64,000 bases of DNA from Desulforapulum autotrophicum (GTDB taxonomy: Bacteria; Desulfobacterota; Desulfobacteria; Desulfobacterales; Desulfolunaceae), in assembly GCA_020723285.1 (NCBI GenBank), contig DYJE01000024.1, forward strand, positions 1-64,000. The letters run 5' to 3'. The position numbers were made by a program, and so were the translations under genes. A model generated the notes under the pieces. That model was not told the origin of the DNA and searched no databases. It worked only from the letters and a program-made list of their open reading frames with translations. Shown here piece after piece: positions 1 to 8,560 of this stretch. The first letter of the stretch is position 1. Each line of letters opens with the position of its first letter.

Positions 1-209
1 TTCCATGCCTTGCCCTCCGTTCTTGTCATTCCGGGCGGGGGCTTTTTCCCGACCCGGAATCCATGCCTGTTTGTGTTTCACCGCTAACTTCATACCACCA
101 TGGATTCCGGGTCGGCTTGCTTTTCAACCTGAACGACACGACGGTGCTTATTTACGACGCAAACATCGTCTCACCGATACCAGCCGCCCGGAATGACAAA
201 ACGAGACGG
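1..209. repeat. Palindrome-rich intergenic repeat, copy 1
   Basis: This stretch is repeated base for base at 358-566, an offset of 357; it may extend left beyond the window. It contains a 16-base inverted repeat at 23-38 and 184-199 and an inner 15-base inverted repeat at 51-65 and 99-113. Each half resembles the short TCATTCC...GGAATCCA palindromes dispersed in many proteobacterial genomes, here arranged head to head. Open frames across it are long only because of the repeat and show no protein family, so I treat it as non-coding. Confidence 0.85.
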
Positions 210-270
210 ATCGGGCAATTTGTCGGGTTTCGTTCCAAGAAACTGCCCTACGACAGCCTGACGCATTCTT
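208..270. repeat. Short dispersed repeat, member A (degenerate)
   Basis: Shares the core TTGTCGGGTTT...CCTACGA and the following AGCCTGACGCA segment with the members at 43312-43370 and 51564-51602. In this member the right palindrome arm is altered, so the hairpin is imperfect. Located between the two copies of the longer repeat. Confidence 0.55.
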
Positions 271-357
271 GCCGTGCACAAACCATATCAGTCAGAAGCA
301 GTAGATTGCATTCCATGTGCCAGAACATGGTTCGTTTACCTGCCACCTTAATGTCTT

Positions 358-566
358 TTCCATGCCTTGCCCTCCGTTCTTGTCATTCCGGGCGGGGGCT
401 TTTTCCCGACCCGGAATCCATGCCTGTTTGTGTTTCACCGCTAACTTCATACCACCATGGATTCCGGGTCGGCTTGCTTTTCAACCTGAACGACACGACG
501 GTGCTTATTTACGACGCAAACATCGTCTCACCGATACCAGCCGCCCGGAATGACAAAACGAGACGG
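358..566. repeat. Palindrome-rich intergenic repeat, copy 2
   Basis: Second copy of the 209-base unit at 1-209, in the same orientation and apparently identical. The 148 bases between the copies are unique and include one copy of the short dispersed repeat at 208-270. Two identical copies this close suggest a recent duplication or a currently mobile element. Bases 567-678 after it show no gene. Confidence 0.85.
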
Positions 567-678
567 TTTAGCACAGTAAAAACATATGGGGTATTAGCAG
601 CACCCAGCGGCAGGTCACCCGGATCGGCGGTGAACGCATCATTCCCATGCTGACCGGAGAACAGTTGACCCGGATTTG

Positions 679-1056
679 TTAAGGTTTGAAAATGCTCAGC
701 TGAAGTTCTTTGATCGGTTTAAAATGCTTGGCGTTGCTTGAGGCGAGAACCTTGTGATTTTCGACGGCCGTTGCCGCGATAATGGCATCGCCAGCCCTCA
801 AACCGGAGGAGAGGGCGTATTCTTCCAGATAAATCGAGGCGCGGTGACCGATGTTTTCAGTGAGGGGAAGAACGGAAAATCCGAAAGACGAAAGAAAGTC
901 TTTGACGTATGTGTGCTGAACCTTGTTTTTTGCACCCTGTAGAAGCTCCATGTACGTTTGCACTGAAAGATACCGTTCTTCGGACTTTTCCATCAGATCC
1001 ACGGCTTTTTCATTTCCCCTCTGAGCAAAGATGAAGATGTCCGTATCAAAGATCAC
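679..1056 (-). CDS. PIN-domain ribonuclease toxin (VapC-like)
   Basis: Probable type II toxin: a PIN-domain, metal-dependent ribonuclease of about 125 residues. The start is taken as the GTG at 1056 because the protein then opens with the usual PIN N-terminus (IFDTDIFIF) and GGAAGG lies four bases upstream; longer readings give an atypical leader. The acidic positions of the family are present: Asp in FDTD, Glu in YMELL, Asp in AGDAIIAA, and an Asn in the SSNAKHF motif. It overlaps the 3' end of the antitoxin gene upstream by 11 bases, the usual antitoxin-toxin layout. Unlike the vapC at 37484-37855, this frame is intact. Confidence 0.85.
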   Translation of the reverse strand: MIFDTDIFIFAQRGNEKAVDLMEKSEERYLSVQTYMELLQGAKNKVQHTYVKDFLSSFGFSVLPLTENIGHRASIYLEEYALSSGLRAGDAIIAATAVENHKVLASSNAKHFKPIKELQLSIFKP

Positions 1057-1288
1057 TGTACCTTCCCCCCCGCAATGCAGCCATTTCAGCTTCAACAGAT
1101 GTTTCATCAACGGCTTTGAACATGCCGAAAAAAGGGTGTTCTTTCATTCCCATACTGGCTTTGGTTCCTGAAGGGACAAGAATTCCTTTGATCTTGCCCC
1201 GGTAAAGAACCGTCACCTGTTCATTCCGGTCAAGGGCCTTGAGCACGTCGTTCATTTTATACCTCAAATCGATAATACTGGCTTTCAT
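1046..1288 (-). CDS. Antitoxin of PIN toxin, Phd/YefM-like
   Basis: About 80 residues. The N-terminus (MKASIIDLRYKMNDVLKAL) resembles Phd/YefM-type DNA-binding antitoxins that bind their own operator through the N-terminal domain and wrap the toxin with the C-terminal tail. The ATG at 1288 is chosen over one seven codons upstream because GGAG sits eight bases before it. It overlaps the PIN toxin start, so the two are likely translationally coupled. The exact antitoxin family is inferred from size, context and the N-terminal pattern rather than a clear motif. Confidence 0.75.
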   Translation of the reverse strand: MKASIIDLRYKMNDVLKALDRNEQVTVLYRGKIKGILVPSGTKASMGMKEHPFFGMFKAVDETSVEAEMAALRGGRYSDL

Positions 1289-1319
1289 AGGCATTTCTCC
1301 CTGCTTCATGTCTATATCC

Positions 1320-1349
1320 TATATACATGACAGGTGAAAACAATGTCAA
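1320..1349 (-). promoter_or_regulatory. Predicted promoter of the antitoxin/PIN operon
   Basis: On the minus strand there is a consensus -35 TTGACA (1344-1349) and a -10 TATATA (1320-1325) with an 18-base spacer, about 30 bases upstream of the antitoxin start at 1288. The palindromic AT-rich stretch around the -10 could be the antitoxin operator. Confidence 0.55.
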
Positions 1350-1393
1350 AATCATTTTCGACTCCATCGCCAGCATGGCAGACACGTATCAAA

Positions 1394-1427
1394 AGCACAG
1401 ACCATTGATCAGCACAGACCATTGATC
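1394..1427. repeat. 17-base tandem duplication
   Basis: The 17 bases AGCACAGACCATTGATC occur twice in a row (1394-1410 and 1411-1427). It lies in the roughly 390-base stretch 1289-1679 between the toxin-antitoxin promoter and the GIY-YIG gene, where I find no convincing gene. Confidence 0.7.
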
Positions 1428-1620
1428 CTGCGAAGCGTCTCTTTGAAAAACGATGATGGATTGAAGAAACATGCATTTTTTCACTCAAAACCTTGTCTCG
1501 CCGACACATTCGTTCCATCAAGGGTCATCCGTCCTCTTGATATTCCATGACCGAGCAGATCAAGGCCTGATCAAATCCCCATCATACAGAAGACCTTCTC
1601 AACGAACCGTCCAACATAGC

Positions 1621-1721
1621 TTTATTAAGCATCCCCTTGATATTTGTGTTGATTTTTCATTGAATACCTGCAAGAAAATATGAACAACTTTAACTGTCCG
1701 TTACTGGGGATGCTTAATAAA
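1621..1721. repeat. 16-base inverted repeat around the GIY-YIG gene start
   Basis: TTTATTAAGCATCCCC (1621-1636) and its exact reverse complement (1706-1721) flank the start codon at 1680. In the transcript the arms could pair and place the start codon in a 69-base loop, or they could be an operator pair. Perfect pairing over 16 bases with mixed composition is unlikely by chance. Confidence 0.65.
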
Positions 1722-2588
1722 CTCTATACGTTCTGCCAACAAAGTGACATGATCACCATATTCAAAATATTTGGAATATACGGTATCGATCCAGCCACGA
1801 TAAAACTGGTTCGTCATGGCAATAAAGAAATTCCAATTTATGAGACGTTTCTAAACAATCTCAAGCGGTTCGAAGTGTATCAGAGTTTTCAGAATCCGAA
1901 TAAATTTGGAAAATCCAAATCAATCGCCGTCTTTGCTCCATATTATAAAACGACTGGTCTTTTTCTTGGCCTGTGGGACATTCAAGGGTGCACTGCAAAT
2001 TCAAATTTTTCGGAAGAAACTCGAGTTCTCTTGAAAAGGCATCAATTACCGGAGGACTGGTTCAACCATGTCGTAAGATATGACTTAAGAAGAAACCATA
2101 TTCTCGATGAGTTATCGGAACGATTAGTCATCGAATGGGGTGCCGCGACTGTCGCATGGGTTCAATCGAAGGATAAAGAAGTGGTAGAATTAAAAGGGAA
2201 AAAATCAATTGGAGATTTTCAATCATTCAGTTTAGTTGACTTGGACTATCAAGACCTGAAAAAATTAATACAATTCCCTGACACAAACCTTACTTGGTTG
2301 AAGGCGCTATCTTCCGTTAATGGCGTTTACCTAATCAAAGACAAAATATCAGGGAAGCTTTACGTCGGCTCTGCATATGGTGAGCAAGGAATTTATGGTA
2401 GATGGTCTGCCTATGCAAAAAATGGTCATGGAGACAACTTGGAATTAAAAGGTATAGACCCATCTGCCTTTCAGTTCTCAATACTTGAGATAGTACCAGC
2501 TACCACAACAGCTGATGGGGTAATTGAATGTGAGAACAGGTGGAAAGAGAAACTTGGTACTATACAATTCGGATTAAACAAGAATTGA
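1680..2588 (+). CDS. GIY-YIG nuclease family protein
   Basis: A 302-residue protein whose last ~90 residues form a GIY-YIG nuclease domain. The signature is GVYLIKD followed by KLYVGSAYG, then IYGRW (the conserved Arg), His in GHGDN, FQFSILE, and a metal-binding Glu in ECENRWKEKLGT near the C-terminus. The N-terminal ~200 residues match no family I recognise and contain an aromatic-rich stretch (SIAVFAPYYKTTGLFLGLWDI). Stand-alone proteins of this plan are scattered in bacteria next to mobile DNA; the substrate is unknown. The gene is markedly AT-richer than the metabolic genes nearby, which suggests transfer. The start is uncertain because no good ribosome binding site precedes 1680. Confidence 0.8.
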   Translation: MNNFNCPLLGMLNKLYTFCQQSDMITIFKIFGIYGIDPATIKLVRHGNKEIPIYETFLNNLKRFEVYQSFQNPNKFGKSKSIAVFAPYYKTTGLFLGLWDIQGCTANSNFSEETRVLLKRHQLPEDWFNHVVRYDLRRNHILDELSERLVIEWGAATVAWVQSKDKEVVELKGKKSIGDFQSFSLVDLDYQDLKKLIQFPDTNLTWLKALSSVNGVYLIKDKISGKLYVGSAYGEQGIYGRWSAYAKNGHGDNLELKGIDPSAFQFSILEIVPATTTADGVIECENRWKEKLGTIQFGLNKN

Positions 2589-2678
2589 TGACGGCAGAAC
2601 CATGCCTTACACTATAATGGCAATTCCGCTACGCTACATTGCCACTTGTGAAGGCCGCGTTCGGCAGTAAGGAATGTT

Positions 2679-2903
2679 ATGGCAAAAGCAACTTCATGTA
2701 TGTTCATAAATAGTCTGATTGATATATCTGAGGCTCTTGAACTTAGGGCTTCTGCCAAAAAACATCATGAAGCTATACCAGACTTCAGATGCACCCAATG
2801 TGATGAACCAGTTCGGGCTCATAAAGCAAGTCAGTACGGCCAAGCCCATTTTGAGCATAAAATCAGGAATCCCAATTGTCCTTTGAGTGATCCAAATAGG
2901 TGA
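2679..2903 (+). CDS. Small Cys/His protein, possible zinc finger
   Basis: A 74-residue protein with a C-x2-C pair (CTQC) followed by HFEH and a further Cys in NPNCPLS. This spacing resembles the zinc-binding segment at the front of CoiA-like and related nuclease proteins, but no nuclease domain follows, so the protein may be a fragment or a free zinc ribbon. It starts 90 bases after the GIY-YIG gene; the start codon is preceded by AAGGAATGTT. The region between the two genes forms several small inverted repeats (for example TGGCAAT at 2619-2625 with ATTGCCA at 2638-2644). No firm function. Confidence 0.5.
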   Translation: MAKATSCMFINSLIDISEALELRASAKKHHEAIPDFRCTQCDEPVRAHKASQYGQAHFEHKIRNPNCPLSDPNR

Positions 2904-2970
2904 GATATAAATACATAGGCAATATATATTATTGATTTTACAGAGCATGATTTGTTGAATTGGTTTTGCC

Positions 2971-3240
2971 GAATCTGGTAACCAGGTTTTTTTCTCCCCC
3001 AGTCCCCACACCACCCGGCATGCGGGGCCGCACCGGCGGTTCACGAAGATCACCGGGCCGTATCCAGATCGTGAATGTTGACCCACCGTTGTTTGATGGA
3101 TACCAGTCCCTGTTTCTCAAACCATTTGCCGTTCATCACAAGTTCCGTGGCGCAGGTTCTCGATAAGTGCCACGGTCCTTAGCGGCTCATGCCGACGGCA
3201 ATCGCCATGTCGAGGGCAGCCCGGCCGGTGAAGGGTACGT
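2971..3240 (-). pseudogene. Group II intron remnant 1: 3' end of reverse transcriptase/maturase plus intron tail
   Basis: Read on the minus strand, bases about 3240 to 3057 translate to the C-terminal end of a group II intron reverse transcriptase/maturase (GMSR-stop-GPWHLSRTCATELVMN, then KWFEKQGLVSIKQRWVNIH, ending TAR and a stop). An in-frame TAA interrupts it where RKG is expected. After the stop comes a GC-rich hairpin region ending in a tail like the domain V-VI and 3' boundary of bacterial introns (... ACC AGATTC). The 5' part of the intron and most of the maturase are missing, so it cannot splice alone. A second copy of the same segment lies at 3881-4128 in the same orientation. Bases 2904-2970 hold nothing recognisable. 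Confidence 0.8.
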
Positions 3241-3257
3241 TCTGTTTTTGAAAAAGT

Positions 3258-3286
3258 GTTGCGCATTGCGCAACATGCTATATAAT
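3258..3286 (+). promoter_or_regulatory. higBA promoter and palindromic operator
   Basis: A perfect palindrome GTTGCGCATTGCGCAAC (3258-3274) overlaps a -35 element TTGCGC (3259-3264); a consensus -10 TATAAT lies at 3281-3286 with a 16-base spacer. This sits just upstream of the toxin start at 3294. HigA-type antitoxins repress such promoters by binding palindromes, so this is the likely operator. Confidence 0.65.
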
Positions 3287-3293
3287 ATCATTT

Positions 3294-3572
3294 ATGATAC
3301 ATTCATTTAAACATAAAGGGCTGCGTAAATTTTTCGAGACGGGTTGCGTATCAGGGATTCAGCCGGACCATAAACAAAAGCTGAGAATCCGCCTAATTGC
3401 GCTTGACACAGCGACATGTATTGAAGATATGAATACTCCGGGCTGGCGGCTCCATAGTTTAAAAGGTGATCGTCAAGGATTGTGGGCGATTGATGTTAAC
3501 CGTAATTGGCGAATCGTTTTTGAATTTAAAGAAGGTAACGCCTAAATTGTAGACTATGAGGATTATCACTGA
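3294..3572 (+). pseudogene. higB: HigB-type mRNA-cleaving toxin, broken by one ochre codon
   Basis: RelE-superfamily HigB toxin. The first 83 residues (MIHSFKHKGLRKFFETG ... NWRIVFEFKEGNA) are intact and colinear with the family, then codon 84 is TAA (3543-3545). Reading on in the same frame gives IVDYEDYH and a TGA at 3570-3572 that overlaps the antitoxin ATG by one base. Without the stop the protein would be 92 residues, the usual HigB length, and would end in the conserved DYH. In characterised HigB these C-terminal Asp-Tyr-His residues take part in mRNA cleavage, so the truncated protein is probably inactive. A single substitution at the third codon base (for example TAT to TAA) would explain it. 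Promoter and antitoxin look functional. Confidence 0.85.
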
Positions 3573-3862
3573 TGACTATGTATAACCCTCCCCATCCAGG
3601 GGAATTTATTCAAGAAGTTTATTTGGAGCCGCTGGGTATTTCGCCTCGAAATGTCGCACTGCGGCTTAAAGTCTCCCCTTCAACATTTTTAAGAATATTG
3701 AGGGGGCAAAGTTCTATAAGCCCGGCAATGGCTCTTCGTTTATCCAAGTGTTTAGGCCGTAGCCCTGAAAGCTGGCTCCACATGCAGGATAGTTATGACC
3801 TTTGGCATGCAAAACAAACTGTTGATCTTTCTGAGATAACTCCCATTCAAGTCTCTGCTTAA
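3572..3862 (+). CDS. higA: HigA-type antitoxin, Xre-family DNA-binding protein
   Basis: A 96-residue helix-turn-helix antitoxin with the diagnostic HigA opening NPPHPGEFIQEVYLEPLG, followed by the HTH (VALRLKVSPSTFLRILRG) and the family pattern SPAMALRLSKCLGRSPESW. It normally binds HigB and represses the shared operon. Its ATG overlaps the ancestral HigB stop (TGATG), so it was translationally coupled to the toxin; the ochre codon at 3543 now ends toxin translation 26 bases earlier. The gene is intact although its partner is broken. Confidence 0.92.
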   Translation: MTMYNPPHPGEFIQEVYLEPLGISPRNVALRLKVSPSTFLRILRGQSSISPAMALRLSKCLGRSPESWLHMQDSYDLWHAKQTVDLSEITPIQVSA

Positions 3863-3880
3863 TAATATTAAGAATCAACA

Positions 3881-4128
3881 GAATCGGATAACCGGGGGTT
3901 TTTCTCCCCCAGTCCCCACACCACACGGCATGCGGGGCCGTGCCGGGCGGTCAACGAAGATCACCGGGCCGTAGCCGGGTCGTGAATGTTGACCCACCGT
4001 TGTTTGATGGATGTCAGCCCCTGTTTCTCAAACCATTTGTCGTTCATCGCAAGTTGCGTGACGCAGGTTCTCTATAAGTGCCACGGTCCTTTGCGACTTA
4101 TGCCGACGGGAATCGCCATGCCGAGGGG
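3881..4128 (-). pseudogene. Group II intron remnant 2: 3' end of reverse transcriptase/maturase plus intron tail
   Basis: Second copy of the segment at 2971-3217, same orientation, diverged at scattered positions. On the minus strand it encodes LGMAIPVGISRKGPWHL-stop-RTC, then TQLAMNDKWFEKQGL and SIKQRWVNIHDPATAR before the maturase stop. The in-frame stop here (TAG) is at a different codon than in copy 1, so the two decayed independently. The intron 3' boundary reads ...GGTTATCCGATTC. The remnant begins 18 bases beyond the 3' end of the dehydratase activase gene, consistent with introns that settle just after genes. It is the 284-base stretch 3863-4146 that otherwise has no gene. Confidence 0.8.
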
Positions 4129-4146
4129 GCACACTATCGGTGCTTA

Positions 4147-7100
4147 TCAAATCACTAAGGCCTGTTCCCGGTTCCGGTGAAGACGCTGGGCAAAACTGTT
4201 GACGCGCCGTTCGTCCAGGGGTTCGCCGTCGTCATAGAAAAAGTGGAACGGTATGTCTTTCCGGTGACGCAAAAGGCTTTCCTCCACCAGGCTGTTGTCG
4301 CAGCCCCAGCAGCTGGTCATCAGAACACCGTCGGGTTTCAGGCGGTCCCAGTAATGGAGCACACTTCCCACGGCGTAGCCGGAGCCGCCCACAGTTTCCG
4401 GGTCGATGATCTGTTTCGACCGTCTCAGAACCTCGGGCATGTCGGGCATGGGAAGCCAGGGCTGTTTTTTCCGCGCCATGGTGTAAAGACTGTTCCTGAT
4501 CAGGTCCATGACATAGACATAGGCTTTCTGTTTGTTCCGTGACGCCCCGCGCCCGAATATCAGCTCCGGGTGGACCCGGGTGGAATAGTCGATGAAATCC
4601 GCGCCGGGCTCCACCACAAGCCGGACATTTTTGCCGCCCAGATAGTCATAAATCCCGGCGTTGGCCACATCGTTGCCTTTGGTCATCATGTCGCCGGAAA
4701 CAAACACCACGGGACAGGATGCGGCCGCTTTTCCGTTTTCCGCCATGGAGAGAAACGATTCCGATGCCTCGGTCACTATGTCTTTCAGCTGTTTCCAGTG
4801 TTTTCGTTTAAGGGCCGCGCCTCGGAATCCCGAAACATCGGAAGGTTCTTCGATCAGCGCGATGATCCGGTCGCTGAATGTTTTGTAAAGTTCACGGGCA
4901 CGCCCCGGCCAGGGTTCCACAACCAGATGGTACACGTAAAACTGCCGGACGATATCGAGGGCGGTGAGACCGGCCATCACCCGCGCCGCCATGCCCGCGC
5001 CACCGGCGATTTTGAGGGATGCCACACTCACCTGGCCGTCAAGCCCCATGCGCTCGATGGACATCCGGTCTTTGATGCCGAACATGCCCCCCCGGCACAT
5101 CCGCCCGGAAATCTGGACAAGACGGGTTTCCCTTCCGTCGTCCTTTAAACCGTCAAGATATTCCCGAAACGCCCCCCAGACGCATTGATACGACAGACAC
5201 TCCTTGCCTGTGCAGTCGGATTTCCCCAGGGCCATGTTCGCCTTGGTCACCGGGGGAGCGCACACCGCGTCGTACCCGTAGGACCGGTAAACCGCGGCGA
5301 ACAGTTCGCCCAGATATTCGATGCTGCTCAAAAACACGTAACGGACGTTTCTATCGAGATACGGCCCTTTGGGTTTGCCGCTTTCGATGTATTCCCTGAT
5401 CTTCGACGCCTCACCTGCCCTTTCCGTATCACCGTCTTTCATGAAACGGTTCACGGAATTCAGGAAACTCTGGATTCGGGTGACGAAACCGGCTGTCCCG
5501 CCGTGGCCGTCGCTTTCGAGAATGGTGTGGGGATACCCGGATAGAAGACTCTGGAAAACCTGCTCGGTAAACGATGCCGGTCCGCAGCCGAAAGACGAGA
5601 TCATCAGGGGAAAAGCCCTTTTCGTCCGCATGGCCGATTCGGCGGCCCGGAGGTAGCGGTTGGCGTCCGCCCAGTATATTTTGTTCATGGACCCCACGTC
5701 CGGTGAAACGGGATAACAGTCCATGGGAACGGCCATGGCCCCGTTGCGCCTTAAAAGTTCAGGGATGTGGGAATGGGCGGCCGGATCATGAATCACATGG
5801 AGTGAGCCGCAGACCACCACAGAAGGAAATCCATGGTTTTTCGCATAGTCAAGGGCTCTTTCGCCGATTTCGCGAAGCTGCCTTTCGGCGCGTTCCTGAA
5901 CGTCCGCCGCAGTGGCCAGCGCTTTTGAAACGAGGGCCGCGTCAGCATCAAGGTCCTTCACAAGAAGCGCCATGGCTTTTTCCATACGCGGCCCTTTCAG
6001 GCCTTTCTGGAAATACAGCCGCGGCCTCAGCACCGTCGCCGCTTTGTTGCGGGCCTTGAACGACTGCTCGATGATTTCCGGCATGGCCTGTTCGGTGACG
6101 CAGGTCATGCCGCCCGGTCCTTCGCGGTCCGGCATATCCATGATCTTGGGGAAGAACAGAAACGGGATGTCCGTTTCACAGATGGCATGGGCGATTTTCA
6201 CAGGGCCGCAGGAATCGAAGCTGTTGCACAGGTACTCGCCCCTGGCCAGTGAGTTTTTCTCCGATTTGAGCAGGGTCACCGAATATCCCAGTTCGGAAAG
6301 CAGTGTGGAAAAATAAGGAATGTAACTTCCCACAGCACCGGTCACGGGAATGGCGACGTTTTTCCCTGACCGTGATTTTTTTTCGAAAGACGCCATCAGC
6401 TCCGCCCTTTCCCTGAACGGATCCGGCGCGTCTTTGGGCAGTTTCGCCCGGCCATGGGACGCCCCTTCATATTTGGGGCAGGCTCCGCCGGACAAAGCCG
6501 TTTTCGATACGCCGTCGTACATCAGGGTGGTCCGCTCAATGGGGCAGTGGGTTTTGCAGTCTGAATCATTGCAGACAAATTCGTCACGCCCCGTGATTTC
6601 AGCCTGAAGCATCAGACCCGGATCCAGTGCGGCCGCATTTTGAAGTTCATCTTTTCCCAGGTCGCTCACAGTCAGAAGCCCGATTCCCCAGGCACCCATG
6701 GCACCGGGATCCGCGGGAACGACGATATGTCTGCCTGTGACCGCCGAAAGGGTCCAGGCCAGGGAGGGATTGGACGCGGGTTTGCCCTGGAAAAAAATTT
6801 TTCGTCCAAGACGCCTCTGGCCCATGACCCGGTTCAGGTAATTCTGGATCACGGAATACTGGAATCCTGCAAACACTTCGGAACGGCTGAACCCTTCCTT
6901 CAGGGCTTCGGCCCCGGATTCGGCAATGAACACCGTGCACATCTGGCCCAGGTCCGGCGCGCGTTCCGCCGACATGGCCATGTCCACAAAAGCGCCGATA
7001 TCCCGGACATCGTAAACCAGGGCCTGCTCTTCGAGAAACGATCCCGTTCCCGCGCTGCACGCCTTGTTCATATCGCTTTCGATAATCCGGCCGGAGCTGA

Positions 7101-8424
7101 TACGGATGTACTTGGCGTCCTGGCCTCCGATCTCGATCACCGACAGATCGTCACCGCCATCAGGATCGCAGTGGATCGCAGCCGTGGCATGAGCCACGAT
7201 TTCGTTTTCCACAAACACCCTGTCAGAGTCGGAATACACCGCACGAGCAAGAACAGACGCCGCCTCCCTTCCCGATCCTGTGAAAGCCACGGCTTTGACA
7301 TCCGGCGTTCCTTTTTCAAGAATGGCGGTCACAAGCCGCCTTGCCGCATCCACAGGATTGCCCCGGGTGGTGTCGTAAACGCTCAGAAGGGGCAGGCCGG
7401 TGCCGATGTCGGTCAGAACGGCCTTGGCACCTGTTGAACCCAGATCGAAACCCAGCACTGCCGGAGTATTCCGCCAGTCCGTTATTCCATCGCCCTGGCC
7501 GGGCATCACGGTCACTTTTTCCCGGTGGGCCGCTGCGGACCCCATAACCCTGAATTTCTTTTTATCCCGCCTTCTCAGCCCTGAAGGATCTGCGGGAAGT
7601 TCCATGACAGCACCTGACATACCTTTTTCCGCAGCCGCCTGGATCGCGCCACGCACGTCAAAACCCATGGCGTCTTCAGGAACGATGAGATCCGCCCCCA
7701 GTTCTTGCTGAAAAACCTCCACCAGTGCGGATAATTTCGTACATCCGCCGATCAGGTACACCGGCCCGTCCACCCTGTTCTTGGCGAGAAGGCTAAGGGT
7801 GTTTCCGGCCACGGACCTGAAATATCCTGAAAGCAGATCCGGGACGGGTTTTCCCTGATTGGCGTAATGGGTCATTTCGCTTTTGGCGAAAACCGAACAC
7901 CGGGCGGTGATGGGAATGGCGTTATCCGCTGTCCGGGCCATAAGGTCCGCATTATCAAGTTCAAGCCCGAAACGCCGGACGATTTTCTGAATATTCTCTC
8001 CGGTCCCCGACGAACACTTGTCGTTTTCGCTGAACCGGTAGAACTTTCGTCTTCCACGTCCAGCGATGCCGTCAGAGTCCGTGGTCCGGGACAGCACACT
8101 GTACCCCCTTGCGCCCAGACTGACGAGATTCATGGAACCCGGAAACGCGGGGTCGGCATCCAGAAGGGCTTCCCGGCATGTGTCTTCGGGAAGGACTGTC
8201 ACACCGTCCGTAAACTGTTCCGAATAAAGACCGGTGGCCGTGAGTATGCGGCATGAGGCCACCTGTTTTTCAAGATACCAGGCTTCAAACAACTCGAACA
8301 CGCGGCCCTCATGGCAGACCATGCGGATATCGTCCAGTGTGATTTTCCCGGAATCCGAAACCGTGGCCAGGGCGAATTTCGCCCAGATTTTGCCCAGATC
8401 ACAGGCGGCGATGCGGAAGGTCAT
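4147..8424 (-). CDS. Acyl-CoA dehydratase activase fusion (two BadF/BadG ATPase domains, DUF2229, HgdB-like)
   Basis: A 1425-residue fusion related to the activators and subunits of 2-hydroxyacyl-CoA dehydratases. ASKHA-fold activase domain 1 spans roughly residues 3-300 (KCSSGTGEN cluster motif), and domain 2 about 320-610 ([25 protein letters not shown]). A Cys-rich linker follows near 618 ([15 protein letters not shown], then GGACPKYEG), then a DUF2229-type domain from ~685 and an HgdB-like iron-sulfur region to the end. In the family, activases hydrolyse ATP to push one electron onto the dehydratase through a bridging 4Fe-4S cluster. This all-in-one protein is widespread in anaerobes but its substrate is not established. 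The ATG at 8424 is preferred because AGGAG lies six bases upstream, 19 codons inside the longest frame. It is divergent from a GlxA-type regulator. Confidence 0.85.
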   Translation of the reverse strand: MTFRIAACDLGKIWAKFALATVSDSGKITLDDIRMVCHEGRVFELFEAWYLEKQVASCRILTATGLYSEQFTDGVTVLPEDTCREALLDADPAFPGSMNLVSLGARGYSVLSRTTDSDGIAGRGRRKFYRFSENDKCSSGTGENIQKIVRRFGLELDNADLMARTADNAIPITARCSVFAKSEMTHYANQGKPVPDLLSGYFRSVAGNTLSLLAKNRVDGPVYLIGGCTKLSALVEVFQQELGADLIVPEDAMGFDVRGAIQAAAEKGMSGAVMELPADPSGLRRRDKKKFRVMGSAAAHREKVTVMPGQGDGITDWRNTPAVLGFDLGSTGAKAVLTDIGTGLPLLSVYDTTRGNPVDAARRLVTAILEKGTPDVKAVAFTGSGREAASVLARAVYSDSDRVFVENEIVAHATAAIHCDPDGGDDLSVIEIGGQDAKYIRISSGRIIESDMNKACSAGTGSFLEEQALVYDVRDIGAFVDMAMSAERAPDLGQMCTVFIAESGAEALKEGFSRSEVFAGFQYSVIQNYLNRVMGQRRLGRKIFFQGKPASNPSLAWTLSAVTGRHIVVPADPGAMGAWGIGLLTVSDLGKDELQNAAALDPGLMLQAEITGRDEFVCNDSDCKTHCPIERTTLMYDGVSKTALSGGACPKYEGASHGRAKLPKDAPDPFRERAELMASFEKKSRSGKNVAIPVTGAVGSYIPYFSTLLSELGYSVTLLKSEKNSLARGEYLCNSFDSCGPVKIAHAICETDIPFLFFPKIMDMPDREGPGGMTCVTEQAMPEIIEQSFKARNKAATVLRPRLYFQKGLKGPRMEKAMALLVKDLDADAALVSKALATAADVQERAERQLREIGERALDYAKNHGFPSVVVCGSLHVIHDPAAHSHIPELLRRNGAMAVPMDCYPVSPDVGSMNKIYWADANRYLRAAESAMRTKRAFPLMISSFGCGPASFTEQVFQSLLSGYPHTILESDGHGGTAGFVTRIQSFLNSVNRFMKDGDTERAGEASKIREYIESGKPKGPYLDRNVRYVFLSSIEYLGELFAAVYRSYGYDAVCAPPVTKANMALGKSDCTGKECLSYQCVWGAFREYLDGLKDDGRETRLVQISGRMCRGGMFGIKDRMSIERMGLDGQVSVASLKIAGGAGMAARVMAGLTALDIVRQFYVYHLVVEPWPGRARELYKTFSDRIIALIEEPSDVSGFRGAALKRKHWKQLKDIVTEASESFLSMAENGKAAASCPVVFVSGDMMTKGNDVANAGIYDYLGGKNVRLVVEPGADFIDYSTRVHPELIFGRGASRNKQKAYVYVMDLIRNSLYTMARKKQPWLPMPDMPEVLRRSKQIIDPETVGGSGYAVGSVLHYWDRLKPDGVLMTSCWGCDNSLVEESLLRHRKDIPFHFFYDDGEPLDERRVNSFAQRLHRNREQALVI

Positions 8425-8560
8425 GACTGTCTCCTTGGCTTGGGGTTGACAACATGTGATTCGTTCTCGTGAGATGATCATTCATACATCATTGACACGG
8501 CCAAGAGAAACAGGCATACATGACTTATTTCATGCCAATAACGCCACAGAGGATTCAAAC

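Noticed and set aside
1312-1521. Short frame in the gap before the GIY-YIG gene
   Set aside because: No ribosome binding site, no family resemblance, and it spans the tandem 17-base duplication.
2593-2680. Integron attC-like site between the GIY-YIG and 74-residue genes
   Set aside because: GGCAGAAC and GTTATGGC loosely complement each other around stem-forming sequence, but the match to R'/R'' consensus has mismatches and the spacers are wrong; no integrase or other cassettes with clean sites are present.
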